DNA from: CAZBRS01 sp964494475
GTDB taxonomy: Bacteria; Myxococcota_A; UBA9042; CAZBRS01
Assembly (NCBI GenBank): GCA_964494475.1
Contig: CAZBRS010000026.1
Coordinates: forward strand, 1-64,000
Direction of reading: 5' to 3'
DNA length: 64,000 bases
A program made the position numbers and the translations under genes. Of the stretch, positions 15,768 through 26,600 are shown in pieces. Position 1 is the stretch's first letter. The number at the start of each line of letters is the position of its first letter. Under the pieces are notes generated by a model that ran no database searches, was not told the DNA's origin, and saw only the letters and a program-made list of their open reading frames with translations.

Positions 15768-18452
15768 TCAGAAACCGCCGTTCTCGATCATGCACATCTT
15801 GAACTCGTCGTTGGGCACCCAACCGCAAACGCCGTTCACGGCGTCGCACTTGGCGAGCTGGTAGCACGCGTACCAGGGCAGCCACTCGCAGGTGCTGGCC
15901 ATGGGCTCGGGGGCGCAGATCTGGCCCGAGCAGCCGCTCACCACGCAGGTGGGCGGGTTGATGGGCTCGCACACGTACTGCAGCATGCAGGGCATCAGGC
16001 AGGGCGGGTCCTGATTGTAGCAGTCGGGGCAGACGGCCTCTTCCTTGCACACTTCGCCCTCGGCGCAGGCCGTGCCGTCGGGGCACACGTTGTCGCAGCC
16101 CTCGTCGACCAGCCCGTTACCGTCGTCGTCCATGCCGTTGCCGCAGACTTCTTCGGTCGGGTAGCCGGGCGTGCACTTGCCGGGGCCCGCCGCGACCAGG
16201 CAGTAGGCGCCGGCGGGGCAGCCGATGGCGCCCTCGCACACCTGGCCCCAGGGGCAGTCGGCGTTGCTCCAGCAGTAGCCCGACTGAAGCACGCACACGC
16301 CTGCTTCGCAGGGCGGCAGGTAGTCGGCGCACTCGTTGCCGAACGGGCAGCAGGCCCTGGGGGCGGCGGCGTCGGCCCCGAAGTAGGGCGCGGCCTGGCA
16401 CGTCTCGTACCACATGCAGTCGGCGTCGCTCGAGCAGGTGGTCGTGGTGCCGCAGCCCTCGTCGACCAGGCCGTCGCCGTCGTCGTCGTAGTAGTTGCCG
16501 CAGATCTCGGCGGCGGCCGGCACGCACACCCCCTCGCACGTCGGGTAGATCATGAGGCACATGATGTCCGAGTTGGCCGGGCAGCAGGCCATGACGCCGT
16601 TCTCGTCGAGGTAGGGCGGGATGGCGCAGAACTGGCCGGGCGCGCAGTCGTAGTCGGAGGTGCAGGCCTTCTGCTCGGCGATGCAGTAGCCGTGGCAGTA
16701 CGAGCACTCGGGCGACGAGCAGTCGAGCAGGATGCACACGTCGAGGGCGTTGCAGATCTCGCCGGCGGCGCAGTCGGAGTTGGTCAGGCACAGGGGCGCG
16801 GGGTCGGGCACGCACACGCCGGACTCGAGGCACCACGCCTGCTCGTTCATGGGGCAGTTCTCGCCGTCGGCGCACCCGCACCACGACGAGAACTCGCAGT
16901 GGTACCCCGCCTCGCAGTCGGCGTCGCTGGTGCAGTCGGGCTGCGTGACGGGCACGCACTGCCCGAAGGGCTCGCAGATGCAGTCGACGCCGGTGGCCGG
17001 GTCGTAGTTGGCGCAGTCGCAGGGGTAGAGCTCGCAGGCGTAGCCCGCGGGGCACTCGTAGTCGGCGGTGCAGCCCGCGCTGTCGGGCACGCACTCGGCG
17101 TAGGTGCTGCACCCACCGGGCATGGGGTCGCACAGGCTGCCGTCGGGCGACACGCAGTCCTCGCCGTCGTAGCACACGGTGACTTCCTCGCAGTGGGTGC
17201 CGGCCGCGCACTTGACCGCGTCGCAGGGCGAGAACTGGTAGGGGACGCACTCGCCGTAGGGCTCGCACCAGCAGTCTTCGCCGTTCTCGGCGTAGCAGTC
17301 GCACGGCCACAGCTGGCAGACCATGTCGGAGGGGCAGTCGTAGTCGGTGCTGCAGCCGATCGTGTCGGCCACGCACACGCCCGGCGAGTCGATGCACTTC
17401 TCGTCGCCGCAGTTGCCGGCGTCGTCGCAGTTGGTCGACGGGTCGCACTTGTACATGGCCTCGCAGCGGAAGCCCGGCTGGCAGTCGGCGTCGGAGAAGC
17501 ACTCGGGGCCCTGGATGGGCTCGCACACGCCGCGGCTCTGGCACGGGACGTCGGGGTCGGTCGTGCCGTCGTCGTAGGTGCCGCACGCGCCGTAGTAGAA
17601 GTTGCACTGGTAGCCCGCGGGGCACTCGTCGTCGGCCCAGCAGCCCGTGGTGGCGGGTACGCACACGCCCACCGGCTCGCAAGGCAGGGGCGCGCCGCAG
17701 TCGGTGCCATCGGCACAGTCGGTCGCGTAGCAGCGCTGCTCGACCTGGCAGATCATGCCGTCGCCGCAGTCGGCGTCGGAGGTGCAGCCCGTGACGACGG
17801 GCCGGGTCAGGCACACGCCCTCGCAGGGCGGCACCAGGCAGCCGGCGCCGGACGCGTCGGGGCGGCAGGGGGCGCGGTCTTCGGCGGCGCCGTACCACCC
17901 GCAGGTCGCGAAGTCGCAGTACTGGTCGGCGCCGCACTGGGCGTCGGAGGTGCAGCCGGCGGGCTTGTCGGTGCACTGGCCGTAGCACACCGCGGGGCAC
18001 GCCATGTCGCCCGTGCAGCCCGGGGGCGGCAGGCACACGCTGGTGTCGCAGAACTGGCCCTCGGCGCACTGGCCGTCGGAGTAGCAGCCCGTCGGCTCGA
18101 CCACGTCGTCGACGCACGCGCCGTAGCACACGTCGCACACGGGGCAGTCGGGCGGCGCGTTGCACACACCGTCGGAGACCGAGCAGTGCGTGCCCTTGGC
18201 GCAGTCCCAGTCACTGTAGCAGCCGGCCGGCGTCACCGTACACTGCCACGCGCAGGTGGCGTCGATGCAGGCCCAGGCTCCGACGCAGTCGACGTCGGGC
18301 TCCCCGTCGCAGTCGGCGGAGGTGAGGCACACGGGCTCCGAGGGGTCCGACGCGCCGCAGGTCGGCTGCGTGTTGCCCCCCAGGACCGCCAGCGCGAACA
18401 GGACCCCCATCGTCGAACCGAGCACGCTGATCAACCGAGCCAAGCGCTTCAT
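15768..18452 (-). CDS. large exported Cys-rich repeat protein
   Basis: An 894-residue secreted protein. The ATG at 18452 has a strong AAGGAGG just upstream; an in-frame GTG at 18467 overlaps that ribosome site and is rejected. The signal peptide (MKRLARLISVLGS...) is followed from about residue 35 by many repeats of the form C-x-SDxDC-x3-G-x2-C-x3-C with a closing GVCVP, like Dickkopf/EB-type disulfide modules. Two linkers of MopE type (DDDGDGLVDEGCG and DDDGNGLVDEGCD) interrupt them near the C-terminus. A gene full of paired Cys implies oxidative folding outside the cytoplasm. No anchor is seen at the C-terminus (...CMIENGGF), so it is probably released or bound to other surface proteins. 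Function unknown. Confidence 0.88.
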   Translation of the reverse strand: MKRLARLISVLGSTMGVLFALAVLGGNTQPTCGASDPSEPVCLTSADCDGEPDVDCVGAWACIDATCAWQCTVTPAGCYSDWDCAKGTHCSVSDGVCNAPPDCPVCDVCYGACVDDVVEPTGCYSDGQCAEGQFCDTSVCLPPPGCTGDMACPAVCYGQCTDKPAGCTSDAQCGADQYCDFATCGWYGAAEDRAPCRPDASGAGCLVPPCEGVCLTRPVVTGCTSDADCGDGMICQVEQRCYATDCADGTDCGAPLPCEPVGVCVPATTGCWADDECPAGYQCNFYYGACGTYDDGTTDPDVPCQSRGVCEPIQGPECFSDADCQPGFRCEAMYKCDPSTNCDDAGNCGDEKCIDSPGVCVADTIGCSTDYDCPSDMVCQLWPCDCYAENGEDCWCEPYGECVPYQFSPCDAVKCAAGTHCEEVTVCYDGEDCVSPDGSLCDPMPGGCSTYAECVPDSAGCTADYECPAGYACELYPCDCANYDPATGVDCICEPFGQCVPVTQPDCTSDADCEAGYHCEFSSWCGCADGENCPMNEQAWCLESGVCVPDPAPLCLTNSDCAAGEICNALDVCILLDCSSPECSYCHGYCIAEQKACTSDYDCAPGQFCAIPPYLDENGVMACCPANSDIMCLMIYPTCEGVCVPAAAEICGNYYDDDGDGLVDEGCGTTTTCSSDADCMWYETCQAAPYFGADAAAPRACCPFGNECADYLPPCEAGVCVLQSGYCWSNADCPWGQVCEGAIGCPAGAYCLVAAGPGKCTPGYPTEEVCGNGMDDDGNGLVDEGCDNVCPDGTACAEGEVCKEEAVCPDCYNQDPPCLMPCMLQYVCEPINPPTCVVSGCSGQICAPEPMASTCEWLPWYACYQLAKCDAVNGVCGWVPNDEFKMCMIENGGF

Positions 18453-18672
18453 GAGACCCTCCTTCACCCTCGCGGGTTCCCGCTGCGATTCCTGACGGAC
18501 TCTAGTACAGCAAGACGCATGCCAATCCGCCCGTACCGATCGGAATCGTAAGGAATCACGGTGGAAGGTGCAACGCGAAAGCGCGATCGTGGCGCCGAGA
18601 CCTCGCGAAGCCGGGGGGAGCCGCCAGCGCCTCGGGCTCAGATGTGTGAAGGAATTCTACACAGTGCGGCGT

Positions 18673-19215
18673 TCATGCCGTTGGGTCGTCGCCCGCTGCG
18701 TCGCCTTCCTGCAGTACGATCTCGGAGACGATCTCCCAGTTGTCCATCACGCGGGAGCGCGGGCAGCCCCAGATGCTGCAGACGCCGACCACGCTGCGCG
18801 GCTTCAGGACCGGGCTCAGGTAGATGGTGTAGAGCCGACCGTGGCCTTCGCAGGAGCAGCCCCCGACCACGGGGAACTCGGCCCCGCAGATCGGGCAACT
18901 GAGCACGCAGTCGGCGCCGGGCTCGAGGTCGGTGAACCCCTGCTTGGTCATGTCGCCGTGGATGGGCGACAGGTACACGACGCCCGAGCGGCCGCCGGCG
19001 CGCACCTGCAGCGCGATGCCGTGCCACCCGTCGCCGAAGGTCGGGTTGGCGTCGGAGATGAGGTCGTGGCCCATGGGGCAGAGGGCGCGCGTGACCACGA
19101 CGGTGGGCTCGTGGGAGGGGTCGCCCACCAGCGCGACGTGTTCGACGCGACCGGCCTTGTCGGCGCCGTGCGGGAACGAGGGGTGGCGGGGGCGCTTCGG
19201 CTCGCGGGTCGTCAT
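18673..19215 (-). CDS. uncharacterised protein with CPMGH and CPICG Cys motifs
   Basis: A 180-residue soluble protein without signal peptide. Cys/His pairs suggest metal binding: CPMGHDL (about residue 47), CPICGAEF (about 108) with CSCEGHG shortly after, and VGVCSIWGCP near the C-terminus. I do not recognise a named family. It lies 32 bases downstream of the CBM9-like lipoprotein gene on the same strand and is probably in its transcript. The 220 bases after its stop, up to the next minus-strand gene start, hold no gene. Confidence 0.75.
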   Translation of the reverse strand: MTTREPKRPRHPSFPHGADKAGRVEHVALVGDPSHEPTVVVTRALCPMGHDLISDANPTFGDGWHGIALQVRAGGRSGVVYLSPIHGDMTKQGFTDLEPGADCVLSCPICGAEFPVVGGCSCEGHGRLYTIYLSPVLKPRSVVGVCSIWGCPRSRVMDNWEIVSEIVLQEGDAAGDDPTA

Positions 19216-19247
19216 GGCTGCCTCGTTTCCAGCTCGGGGTGTCGGGT

Positions 19248-20522
19248 TCACTCGGGGAACGTGAGCGTGCCGGCGCGCGCCAGGTTGTGGAAGTCGCCGC
19301 CGGCGGGCGACCACACGGCCTGGGACGGCGCCGGACCCTTGGGGTTCACGTCGAGGCGGTAGAAGTTGGCCTTCCACGTCTCGGCGGTGGCGGGCGAGCC
19401 CTCCTTGAGGTTCGGGAGGCTCTTCAGGGGCACGGCCAGCTCGACCGTCCAGCCCGTGTCGGCCTTGTCGTCGCCGAGCGTGCCCTGCAGCGTGACGGCG
19501 GCTCGCAGCTCGATGTTGAAGTTCTTGCTGGCCTCGGGCCAGTCGGGCTTGCGGTGCTCGGTGAAGAACGCGTCGAACACCGCGCCCGTGGGCGACACCT
19601 GCAGCTCGAGGTAGTCCTTCTCGTCGCCGTAGGGATCGAGGTAGACCTCGACCACGTCTTCCTTCCAGAGGGTGGCGTCGCGCGCGGTGAACTGGCTGGC
19701 GATGTCGGCGTCCTGCACCTGGAAGGCCAGGTACAGGTTCTCGGCGTCGCGCAGGACGCGCACCGTCGTGGCGCCGGCGCCCTGGTACGGTCGGCCGTCG
19801 GGGCGGAAGGCGAGGGCGGTGACGGGAGCGTCGGCCCACTCGGCGTCGGCCACGGCTCCGTCGATGGTGGGCGGCGTGGCGGTCTTCTTCACCGCGAGCG
19901 CCTGGGCGGGCACGACCACCTTGGGCTTCTCGGCCGTGGGCGCGCCCTTCTCGACGGTGAGCGTGCCGGCCAGCGCGCGGCTCTCGCCGTCGGCCCGGGT
20001 GGTGCCCTTGGTCGTGACCGGCAGGCGTTCGTTGCGCTGCGACGACTTCCAGGCCCCTTCGTCGTAGATGCCGACCCACAGCTCGGCCGGGCCGGCGGGG
20101 AAGTCGGCGTCGACCGTGGCGCGCTGCACGTCGCGGATGATGTCGCCGGCCTTCCAGCGGTCGATGGGGTAGAGCTCGCCGATGGCGTTGTGGTCGAGGA
20201 TCTGGCGCTTCTGGCGCGACTTCTCGAGGTGCACGAAGATCTTCCACGTGCCCGGCAGCTCCTTCAGGACCTCCCAGGTGTACGTGATCTCGATCTTGCC
20301 GCCCGGCTTGACCGTGGTGACGTCGAGGTCGACGCCCAGCAGGCGTACGGCGCCGCCGAACTCGGCCCCGATCGGGTTCTTCATTTCGGGAGCGGCCTTC
20401 AGCAGGTTGGCCTCGATGCGCTCCTTCTGCTCCGTGGTGAGGATCAGCTTCTTGGGCTGGCGGCACCCCCCGGTCGCGACCAGGAGCAGGAGTGCCAGCA
20501 CGGCCAGGCTTCGCGTTCTCAT
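19248..20522 (-). CDS. lipoprotein with C-terminal CBM9/DOMON-like domain
   Basis: A 424-residue lipoprotein: signal peptide with lipobox ATGGC, Cys20. Residues about 25-190 form an unassigned domain with beta-rich pieces (LLGVDLDVTTVKPGGKIEIT, WKIFVHLEK). After a Lys/Ala-rich linker, residues about 220-424 match carbohydrate-binding family 9-like domains: PPTIDGAVADAEWADAP, ENLYLAFQVQDADI, WKEDVVEVYLDPYGD, GWTVELAVPLKSL. Such domains bind sugars or act as sensory/adhesive modules. The ATG at 20522 is preferred because it begins the lipoprotein signal and sits just downstream of a good minus-strand promoter (20557-20585). Confidence 0.82.
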   Translation of the reverse strand: MRTRSLAVLALLLLVATGGCRQPKKLILTTEQKERIEANLLKAAPEMKNPIGAEFGGAVRLLGVDLDVTTVKPGGKIEITYTWEVLKELPGTWKIFVHLEKSRQKRQILDHNAIGELYPIDRWKAGDIIRDVQRATVDADFPAGPAELWVGIYDEGAWKSSQRNERLPVTTKGTTRADGESRALAGTLTVEKGAPTAEKPKVVVPAQALAVKKTATPPTIDGAVADAEWADAPVTALAFRPDGRPYQGAGATTVRVLRDAENLYLAFQVQDADIASQFTARDATLWKEDVVEVYLDPYGDEKDYLELQVSPTGAVFDAFFTEHRKPDWPEASKNFNIELRAAVTLQGTLGDDKADTGWTVELAVPLKSLPNLKEGSPATAETWKANFYRLDVNPKGPAPSQAVWSPAGGDFHNLARAGTLTFPE

Positions 20523-20556
20523 CGTGGAGCGCCCGGGATTGGTGATTCCGGCTCGT

Positions 20557-20585
20557 TGCATAGCTGTGTCGGGCGAGCCTGTCAA
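20557..20585 (-). promoter_or_regulatory. sigma-70-like promoter for the CBM9-like lipoprotein
   Basis: On the minus strand TTGACA (20585-20580) is followed after 17 bp by TATGCA (20562-20557), close to consensus. The predicted start is about 30 bases before the ATG at 20522. It is back-to-back with the plus-strand promoter at 20592. Confidence 0.65.
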
Positions 20586-20591
20586 CGTCCT

Positions 20592-20619
20592 TTGCACGTG
20601 GGGGCGATTCTGCTACCCT
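20592..20619 (+). promoter_or_regulatory. promoter for the TSP3 giant lipoprotein
   Basis: TTGCAC (20592-20597), 16 bp, then TACCCT (20614-20619) with an upstream TG (extended -10). It is divergent from the promoter at 20557-20585, so a regulator bound between them could control both lipoproteins. Confidence 0.5.
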
Positions 20620-20654
20620 GAACCGAACGTTCCGCTTCCTCGAGGGGGAGATCC

Positions 20655-23600
20655 ATGAGCAGGGGCCAGATTCGGCGATTGGGCATGTGGGTGGCCCTGT
20701 GGGCGTTCGTGGGCTGCGGCTCGGGGGTCACCGAGTCCGACGACGTGCACCTCGATGTCCCGGACGTCGGTCCTGTCGACGGCTTCGAGCTCGACCTGGG
20801 TGTCGACCCGGGCCCCGTGTTCGACATCCTCGTCGACTCCGACGCCGGCAAGCCCGACTCCGACGCTGCCGATCTCGACGCGGCGCCCGAAGAGGTCGAC
20901 CTGGCCTGCGAGCCCGGCTACGGCGAGTTCGGGTGCTCCTGCACGACCGACGACGACTGCGCCAGCAACTACTGCGTCGACTCCACGGCGGGCAAGGTCT
21001 GCACGACCGTCTGCACCGGCACGTGCGAGGCCGCCGGCTGGACGTGCGCCGAGGTCAAGGACACCTGCCCCGACTGCGTCTACATCTGCGTCTACCAGCA
21101 CCAGACGCTCTGCGCCCCCTGCCGCACCGACGCCGAGTGCAAGCAGAACGCCGTGCTCGTCGAGGGCACGTGCCTCTCGTACGGCAACGAGGGCTCCTAC
21201 TGCGGCACGGCCTGCGAGTTGGACGCAGAGTGCCCCGACGGCTTCTACTGCTCCGAAGAGACCCTGCCCTCCGGCCAGACGCGCACCTACTGCCGCAGCG
21301 ACAACGGCCGCTGCGAGTGCAGCCCCTACGCCACCGAGCAGGGCCTGGGCACCGGGTGCGCCATCCAGAACGCGTTCGGCACCTGCTCCGGCGACCGCTA
21401 CTGCACCGAGGCCGGCCTCGGCCAGTGCGACGCGAGCATCCCCTCCAAGGAGAAGTGCAATCTGGCCGACGACGACTGCGACGGCGAAACCGACGAAGGC
21501 TACGAGGGCGAGGTCTGCGCCGTGACCAACGAGTTCGGCACCTGCGCGGGCCTCGAGATCTGCATCGACGGCGAGGCGTTCTGCGAGGGTCGCGAGCCCG
21601 CCAAGGAGATCTGCGACGGGCAGGACAACAACTGCAACGGCCAGACCGACGAGACCTTCCTCAACACCGACGCCGATCCGCTGGCCGACTGCGTCGATCC
21701 CGACGACGACAACGACGGCGTGTTCGACGACGGCGACGCCAGCGGCACGGTGGGTGACAACCCCTGCCCCAACGGCCAGACCGTGTCGTGCGACGACAAC
21801 TGCCGCCTCTCCGAGAACCACTTCCAGGCCGACCTCGACCTCGACGGAAAGGGCGACGCCTGCGACTGCGACGCCGACGGCGACAACTTCGGCTGCGGCG
21901 AGACCGCCGACTGCGACGACCTGAACAAGAACGTGAACCCGGCCGTCAACGAGGGCCAGCCGGCCGAGGGCGTGTGCACGTACTGCAACGCCAAGGACGA
22001 CGACTGCGACGGCCAGACCGACGAGGGCTGCTTCGACGCCAACGACGACGGCGTGGTCGACTGCCTGGCCGCCGACGACGACGCCGACGGCGTCGTCGAC
22101 GGCCTCGACAACTGCCCCAAGGTCTGGAACCCCCACCAGGAAGACCTCGACGGGGATCATCTGGGCGACGTCTGCGACGACGACAAGGACAACGACGGCT
22201 TCAAGGTCGCGAACGACTGCGACGACATGGTCAAGACCGTGTTCCCGGGCGCCTACGAGGCCTGCAACGGCATCGACGACAACTGCAACTCGCTCACCGA
22301 CGAAGACTGGCTCGACACCGACCACGACAAGAAGGCCGACTGCGTCGACCCCGACGACGACGACGACGGCGTGCTCGACGACGGCGACGGCAGCGGCAAC
22401 CCGGCCGACAACCCCTGCACGGGCGGCGTGGCCGCGGCCTGCGACGACAACTGCGGGCTGCTCCCCAACGCGAACCAGGCCGATCTCGACGGCGATCTGC
22501 TGGGCGACCTGTGCGATCCCGACCTCGACGACGACGGCAAGCTGAACGAGCTCGACAACTGCCCCGCCGTGGCCAACCCCCAGCAGGCCGATCTCGACTT
22601 CGACGGCCTCGGCGACGCCTGCGACTCGGACGTCGACGGCGATACGGTGTCGAACGACGTCGACAACTGCCCCTGGGTGGCCAACCTGAACCAGACCAAC
22701 ACCGACGGCGCCCTCGAAGGCGACGCGTGCGATGCCGACGACGACGACGACGGCGTGCCCGACGACGGCGACGGCAGCGGTGTGCAGGGCGACGTGCCCT
22801 GCCAGCCCCAGGCCACCGGCGGATGCGACGACAACTGTCGCGTCCACGCGAACGCCGGGCAGGCCGACAACGACCTCGATGGCGTGGGCGATGCGTGCGA
22901 CACCGACGACGACAACGACGGCGTGGCCGACGACCTCGACAACTGCGTCCTGACGGGCAACGGCGACCAGCTCGACACCGACGGCGACCAGCAGGGCGAC
23001 GCGTGCGACGCGGATGACGACGACGACGGCGTACTCGACGACGCCGACAACTGCCGCACCGCCGAGAACGCGGGGCAGCTCGACACCGACGGCGACCTCG
23101 AGGGCGACGCGTGCGATCTCGACGACGACGCCGACGGCGTGCTCGACGCCTTCGACAACTGCCCGGTCACGCCGAACCAGGCCCAGCAGAACAGCGACAC
23201 CGACGGCTTGGGCGACGCGTGCGACCTCGACGACGACGACGACGGCGTGCCCGACGACGGCGATGGCAGCGGCGTGGTCGGCGACGCTCCCTGCTCGACC
23301 GACCTCGTCACCGGATGCGACGACAACTGCCGCACCACGGCCAACGCGAATCAGATCGACACCGACGTCGACACGGCGGGCGATGCGTGCGACCTCGACG
23401 ACGACGACGACGACGTGCCCGACGTGACCGACAACTGCGTCCTCGTCGTCAACAGCGAGCAGGAGAATGCCGACGGCGACAAGCAGGGCGACGCCTGCGA
23501 CGACGACGACGACAACGACGGCGTGCTCGACGACGGCGACGGCAGCGGCACGCCGGGCGACCACCCCTGCCAGGGGGGCGCGACGACCGGCTGCGACGAC

Positions 23601-26600
23601 AACTGTCGCACGGCGGCCAACGCGAACCAGAAGGACACCGACGGCGACCTCGAGGGCGACGCGTGCGATCTCGACGACGACGCCGACGGCGTGCTCGACG
23701 ACGGCGACGAGAGCGGCTCGTCGACCGACAAGCCCTGCGCGCCGGGTCAGACCGTCGGTTGCGACGACAACTGTCGCGTCAACGTGAACACCGACCAGGC
23801 CGACAACGACGGTGACGGCAAGGGCGACCTCTGCGACGGCGACGACGACAACGACACCATCGCCGACGACGGCGACGGCAGCGGCATCGTGGGCGATCAC
23901 CCCTGCACGGGCGGCTCCACGACCACCTGCGACGACAACTGCGTCTTCGTCGTCAACTCGAACCAGATCGACACCGACGGCGATACCCTCGGGAACGAGT
24001 GCGACCCCGACGACGACAACGACACCGTCCCCGACGACGTCGACAACTGCGACCTGCTGGTCAACCCCGAACAGGCCGACCTCGACGGCGATCTCGTGGG
24101 TGACGTGTGCGACGACGACGACGACGACGACGGCGTGAAGGACACGCTCGACAACTGCCCGCGCGCGTTCAATCCGAACCAGGCCGACAGTGAGCCCGAG
24201 GGCCCCGACGGCCTGGGCGACGAGTGCGACGACGACGACGACAACGACGGCGTGCTCGACGACGGCGACTCCAGCGGCGTGGTGGGCGACGCGCCCTGCG
24301 CCCTGGGCCTGACCACGACCTGCGACGACAACTGCCGGTTCGTCAAGAACCCCGCCCAGGCCGACAACGAGCCCGACGGCCAGGGCGACGCCTGCGACAG
24401 CGACGACGACAACGACGGCGTCCTCGACGGCCAGGACAACTGCCCGTTCGTGGCGAACTCGACCCAGGCGAACCACGACACCGACGCGGCCGGCGATGCC
24501 TGCGACAGCGACGACGACAACGACGGGATCCTCGACGACGGCGACGGCTCGGGCTTCATCGGCGACAACGCGTGCACCAACGGGGCCACCACGGACTGCG
24601 ACGACAACTGTCCGTTCACGCCGAACGCCAACCAGGCCGACTTCGACAAGGACGGCAGGGGCGATACGTGCGAGGACGACAACGACGGCGACGGCGACCC
24701 CGACGTCACCGACTGCCACGACACGAACCCGCTCGTCTACAACGGCGCCCCCGAGTACTGCAACGGCAAGGACGACGACTGCGACACCGTGGCCGACGAG
24801 GAGAACGCGGTCGACTGCCACGTGTACTTCTACGACAAGGACGGCGACGGGTACGGCCTGGTCGACAACAAGCGCTGCCTCTGCGACAACGATCCCAACT
24901 ACCTGAGCGGGTACTACAACGCGCCCAACCCCGGCGACTGCCTCGACACGAACGGCGCGGTGAACCCGGGGCTGCCCGAGACGTGCGATGCCACGCTCGA
25001 CGAGAACTGCAGCGGCCAGGTCAACGAGGGCTGCAACGACGACGGCGACCAGTACTGCGACGCGTCCATGCCGGTCGCGTCGAACCCGTACCCCGCGTAC
25101 TGCATCAAGGGCGGCGGCGACTGCAACGACCTCGACGCCAACGTCTACCCGACCCGGATCGAGAGCTGCAACGACGTCGACGACGACTGCGACTCGTCGT
25201 ACGACGAGGGCTGCGACGACGACGGCGACGACTTCTGCGACGGCACGATGACCGTCGTCCAGAACGGCGTCACGGGCCTGTGGCCGGCCGTCTGCCCGCT
25301 CGGCAAGGACGACTGCGACGACACCAAGGTGGCCGTGAACCCGCTGGTCGTAGAGGTCTGCGACGGCACCGACAACGACTGCAACGCCCAGGTGGGCTCG
25401 ACCACGCAGCTCAGCCCCATCGACGAAGGCTGCGACGACGACGGCGACTTCTTCTGCGACGCGAACATGACCACGGTGGGCAAGCCCTTCACCTGCGTGG
25501 GCGGCGGCGGCGACTGCAACGACGACGACGCCACGGTGCACCCCGGCCAGGGCACGATCCCGGCTGGCGTCGAGGTGTGCGACAACGTCGACAACAACTG
25601 CAACGCCACGGTCGACGACGGCTGCGACGATGACGCCGACGACTACTGCGACATCACCAAGACGGTGGTCCAGCCGGGCGGCTACTGGCCGAACGTGTGC
25701 CCCCTCGGCCAGAACGACTGCAACGACGCGGTCAAGGCGGTGAACCCGGGCGCCACCGAGATCTGCGACGACGTCGACAACAACTGCTCGGGCAGCGCCG
25801 ACGAGGGCTGCGACGACGACGACGACGGCTTCTGCGACAAGAACATGACCACCTCGGGCTACCCGGCCATCTGCTCGAGCGGCGGCGGTGACTGCGACGA
25901 CGGGCGCAGGTACGTGTACCCGAACGCCCCGGAGTACTGCGACGGCATCGACAACAACTGCGACACCAAGGTCGACACCGACGCCGCCTACGCCCAGGCC
26001 ATCTGCCTGAACGCCTACGGCGCCAGCGATCTGCACGCGACCTTCACGTGCGGCACCATGAGCGCCCCCGACGAGTACGTGGCGCCCTACCAGACGGCGG
26101 GCACCAGCGACGGCTGGGAGTGCAAGGTCAACGGGCAGTGCACCGGCACCTGGATCGACCTCGACGGCCTCGACCAGAACGGCTGCGAGTGCAGCACGGT
26201 CGACACCTACGCCAACCAGAACTTCGCCGTGACCGAGGTGCCCGGGGCCTGCGCGCAGGCCACCGCGCTCGGCACGCTCTCCGACGGTTCGGCCTCGGAG
26301 TTCGTGGTCACCGGCAAGATCCACTCGGCGGGCGACGCCGACTGGTACAAGGTGGTGTTCGAGGACGGCACGACCGAGAAGAGCAGCGGCAACAACTTCT
26401 TCTCGGCCCAGGTGCTGCTCGAGAACAACGCCGGCGGCAACGTGGTCGTCGACGTCTACGACCAGAACAACGCCTGCCCCACGGCGGCCCTGCAGTGCAA
26501 CGTGAGCGGCGGCTCGCTGGTCGGCAACGGCGCCGACTGGACGTGGTCCGTGAAGGGCCGCCTGAACGGCAAGGGCGAGTCGCCCTGCAACTACGACGTG

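Noticed and set aside
21700..24670. Regularly spaced similar DNA units that could suggest a CRISPR or satellite array
   Set aside because: Units vary in length and by synonymous changes, stay in frame and encode TSP3-like repeats; there are no exact repeats with unique spacers and no cas genes.
20613..26324. 1903-codon open frame opposite the TSP3 lipoprotein
   Set aside because: Same effect; the product is long runs of Val-Val-Val and Ala, with no recognisable fold or ribosome site.
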